From Aquitalea palustris (lineage in GTDB: Bacteria > Pseudomonadota > Gammaproteobacteria > Burkholderiales > Chromobacteriaceae), in contig NZ_RFAR01000030.1 in the NCBI RefSeq assembly GCF_003693445.1, forward strand, positions 1 to 44,134: a stretch of DNA of 44,134 nt. Reading direction: 5' to 3'. Below the pieces are notes generated by a model, which was not told where the DNA came from, did no database searches, and saw only the letters and a list, made by a program, of their open reading frames with translations. The translations under genes and the position numbers were made by a program. Positions 44,035 through 44,134 of this stretch are shown piece after piece. Within the stretch, counting starts at the first letter, position 1. Each line of letters opens with the position of its first letter.

Positions 44035-44055
44035 GGAGCGCCTACCAGGCGCTCC
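44035..44055 (+). other. Hairpin between arcD and arcA
   Basis: An 8-bp stem GGAGCGCC/GGCGCTCC (44035-44042 with 44048-44055), loop TACCA, with no T-run after it. It may protect one end of the mRNA or set different amounts of ArcD and ArcA from one transcript. Confidence 0.6.
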
Positions 44056-44090
44056 CCGACTCCCCTACCACACATTGAAGGAGTTTGATC

Positions 44091-44134
44091 ATGACTAAAT
44101 TTGGTGTTCATTCCGAATGCGGCAAGCTGCGCAG
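44091..44134 (+). CDS. arcA: Arginine deiminase, N-terminal fragment cut by window end
   Basis: Only 14 codons are present, giving MTKFGVHSECGKLR. This matches the family start, FGVHSExGKLR, of arginine deiminase, which turns arginine into citrulline plus ammonia. A strong GAAGGAG site lies 7 bases before the ATG. Position after arcD agrees. The rest lies beyond the window. Confidence 0.85.
   Translation, partial: MTKFGVHSECGKLR

Overview
The window reads as a chromosomal, housekeeping stretch of a betaproteobacterium of the order Neisseriales, most likely family Chromobacteriaceae (Chromobacterium, Aquitalea or Vogesella type). This rests on recognised protein character and gene order: a neisserial-type general porin, the pilB-pilC-pilD-coaE-zapD-yacG cluster, the yhbY / rlmE-ftsH-folP-glmM block, and an anaerobic arginine deiminase operon. 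I see no insertion sequence, prophage, CRISPR array or integrase. The species is an inference.

Layout. 1-49 is the 3' part of an initiator tRNA-Met. 263-4010 (minus) carries purB, an ATP-grasp ligase of unknown substrate, and ffh. 4119-5360 (plus) carries a ypjD/ccsA-like membrane protein and a secreted ComEA-like DNA-binding protein, converging on phrB photolyase (5406-6809, minus). A strongly translated-looking porin follows (7145-8272). 8506-13928 is the type IV pilus motor/platform/peptidase set fused by overlap or close spacing to coaE, zapD and yacG. 13994-16779 is cell-wall amidase amiC and tsaE (minus), head to head with queG (plus).

16823-21636 is a fatty-acid oxidation block: a GNAT acetyltransferase and a PhaJ-like enoyl-CoA hydratase (minus), divergent from etfB-etfA, then a large acyl-CoA dehydrogenase. 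The shared phaJ/etfB control region holds a perfect PsrA-like palindrome. Between etfA and the dehydrogenase lies a roughly 107-nt element that folds on paper as a four-way junction closed by an 11-bp stem and ending in a T-run. It is the most interesting unexplained signal here.

21881-26927 is carA, a LysE/LeuE-type exporter, and carB. greA and a DUF4149 protein follow. 28142-33610 is yhbY divergent from rlmE-ftsH-folP-glmM. 33689-41832 holds alr, a DedA protein, an FKBP isomerase, a DUF2189 membrane protein, a D-2-hydroxyacid dehydrogenase, a DUF1841 protein, a glutathione peroxidase, trmB, an SDR protein and a ferredoxin-type flavin reductase. The gap 37795-38084 carries an AT-rich repeat block, a sigma70-like promoter and a terminator, which together look like an unannotated small RNA gene of about 76 nt.

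42071-42208 is a 45-residue single-span membrane protein. The window ends in the arginine deiminase operon: a perfect FNR/ANR box, arcD (arginine/ornithine antiporter) and the first 14 codons of arcA.

Most junctions between convergent genes are marked by clear intrinsic terminators, and these helped set gene boundaries. Many very long antisense reading frames exist in this GC-rich DNA and were rejected.
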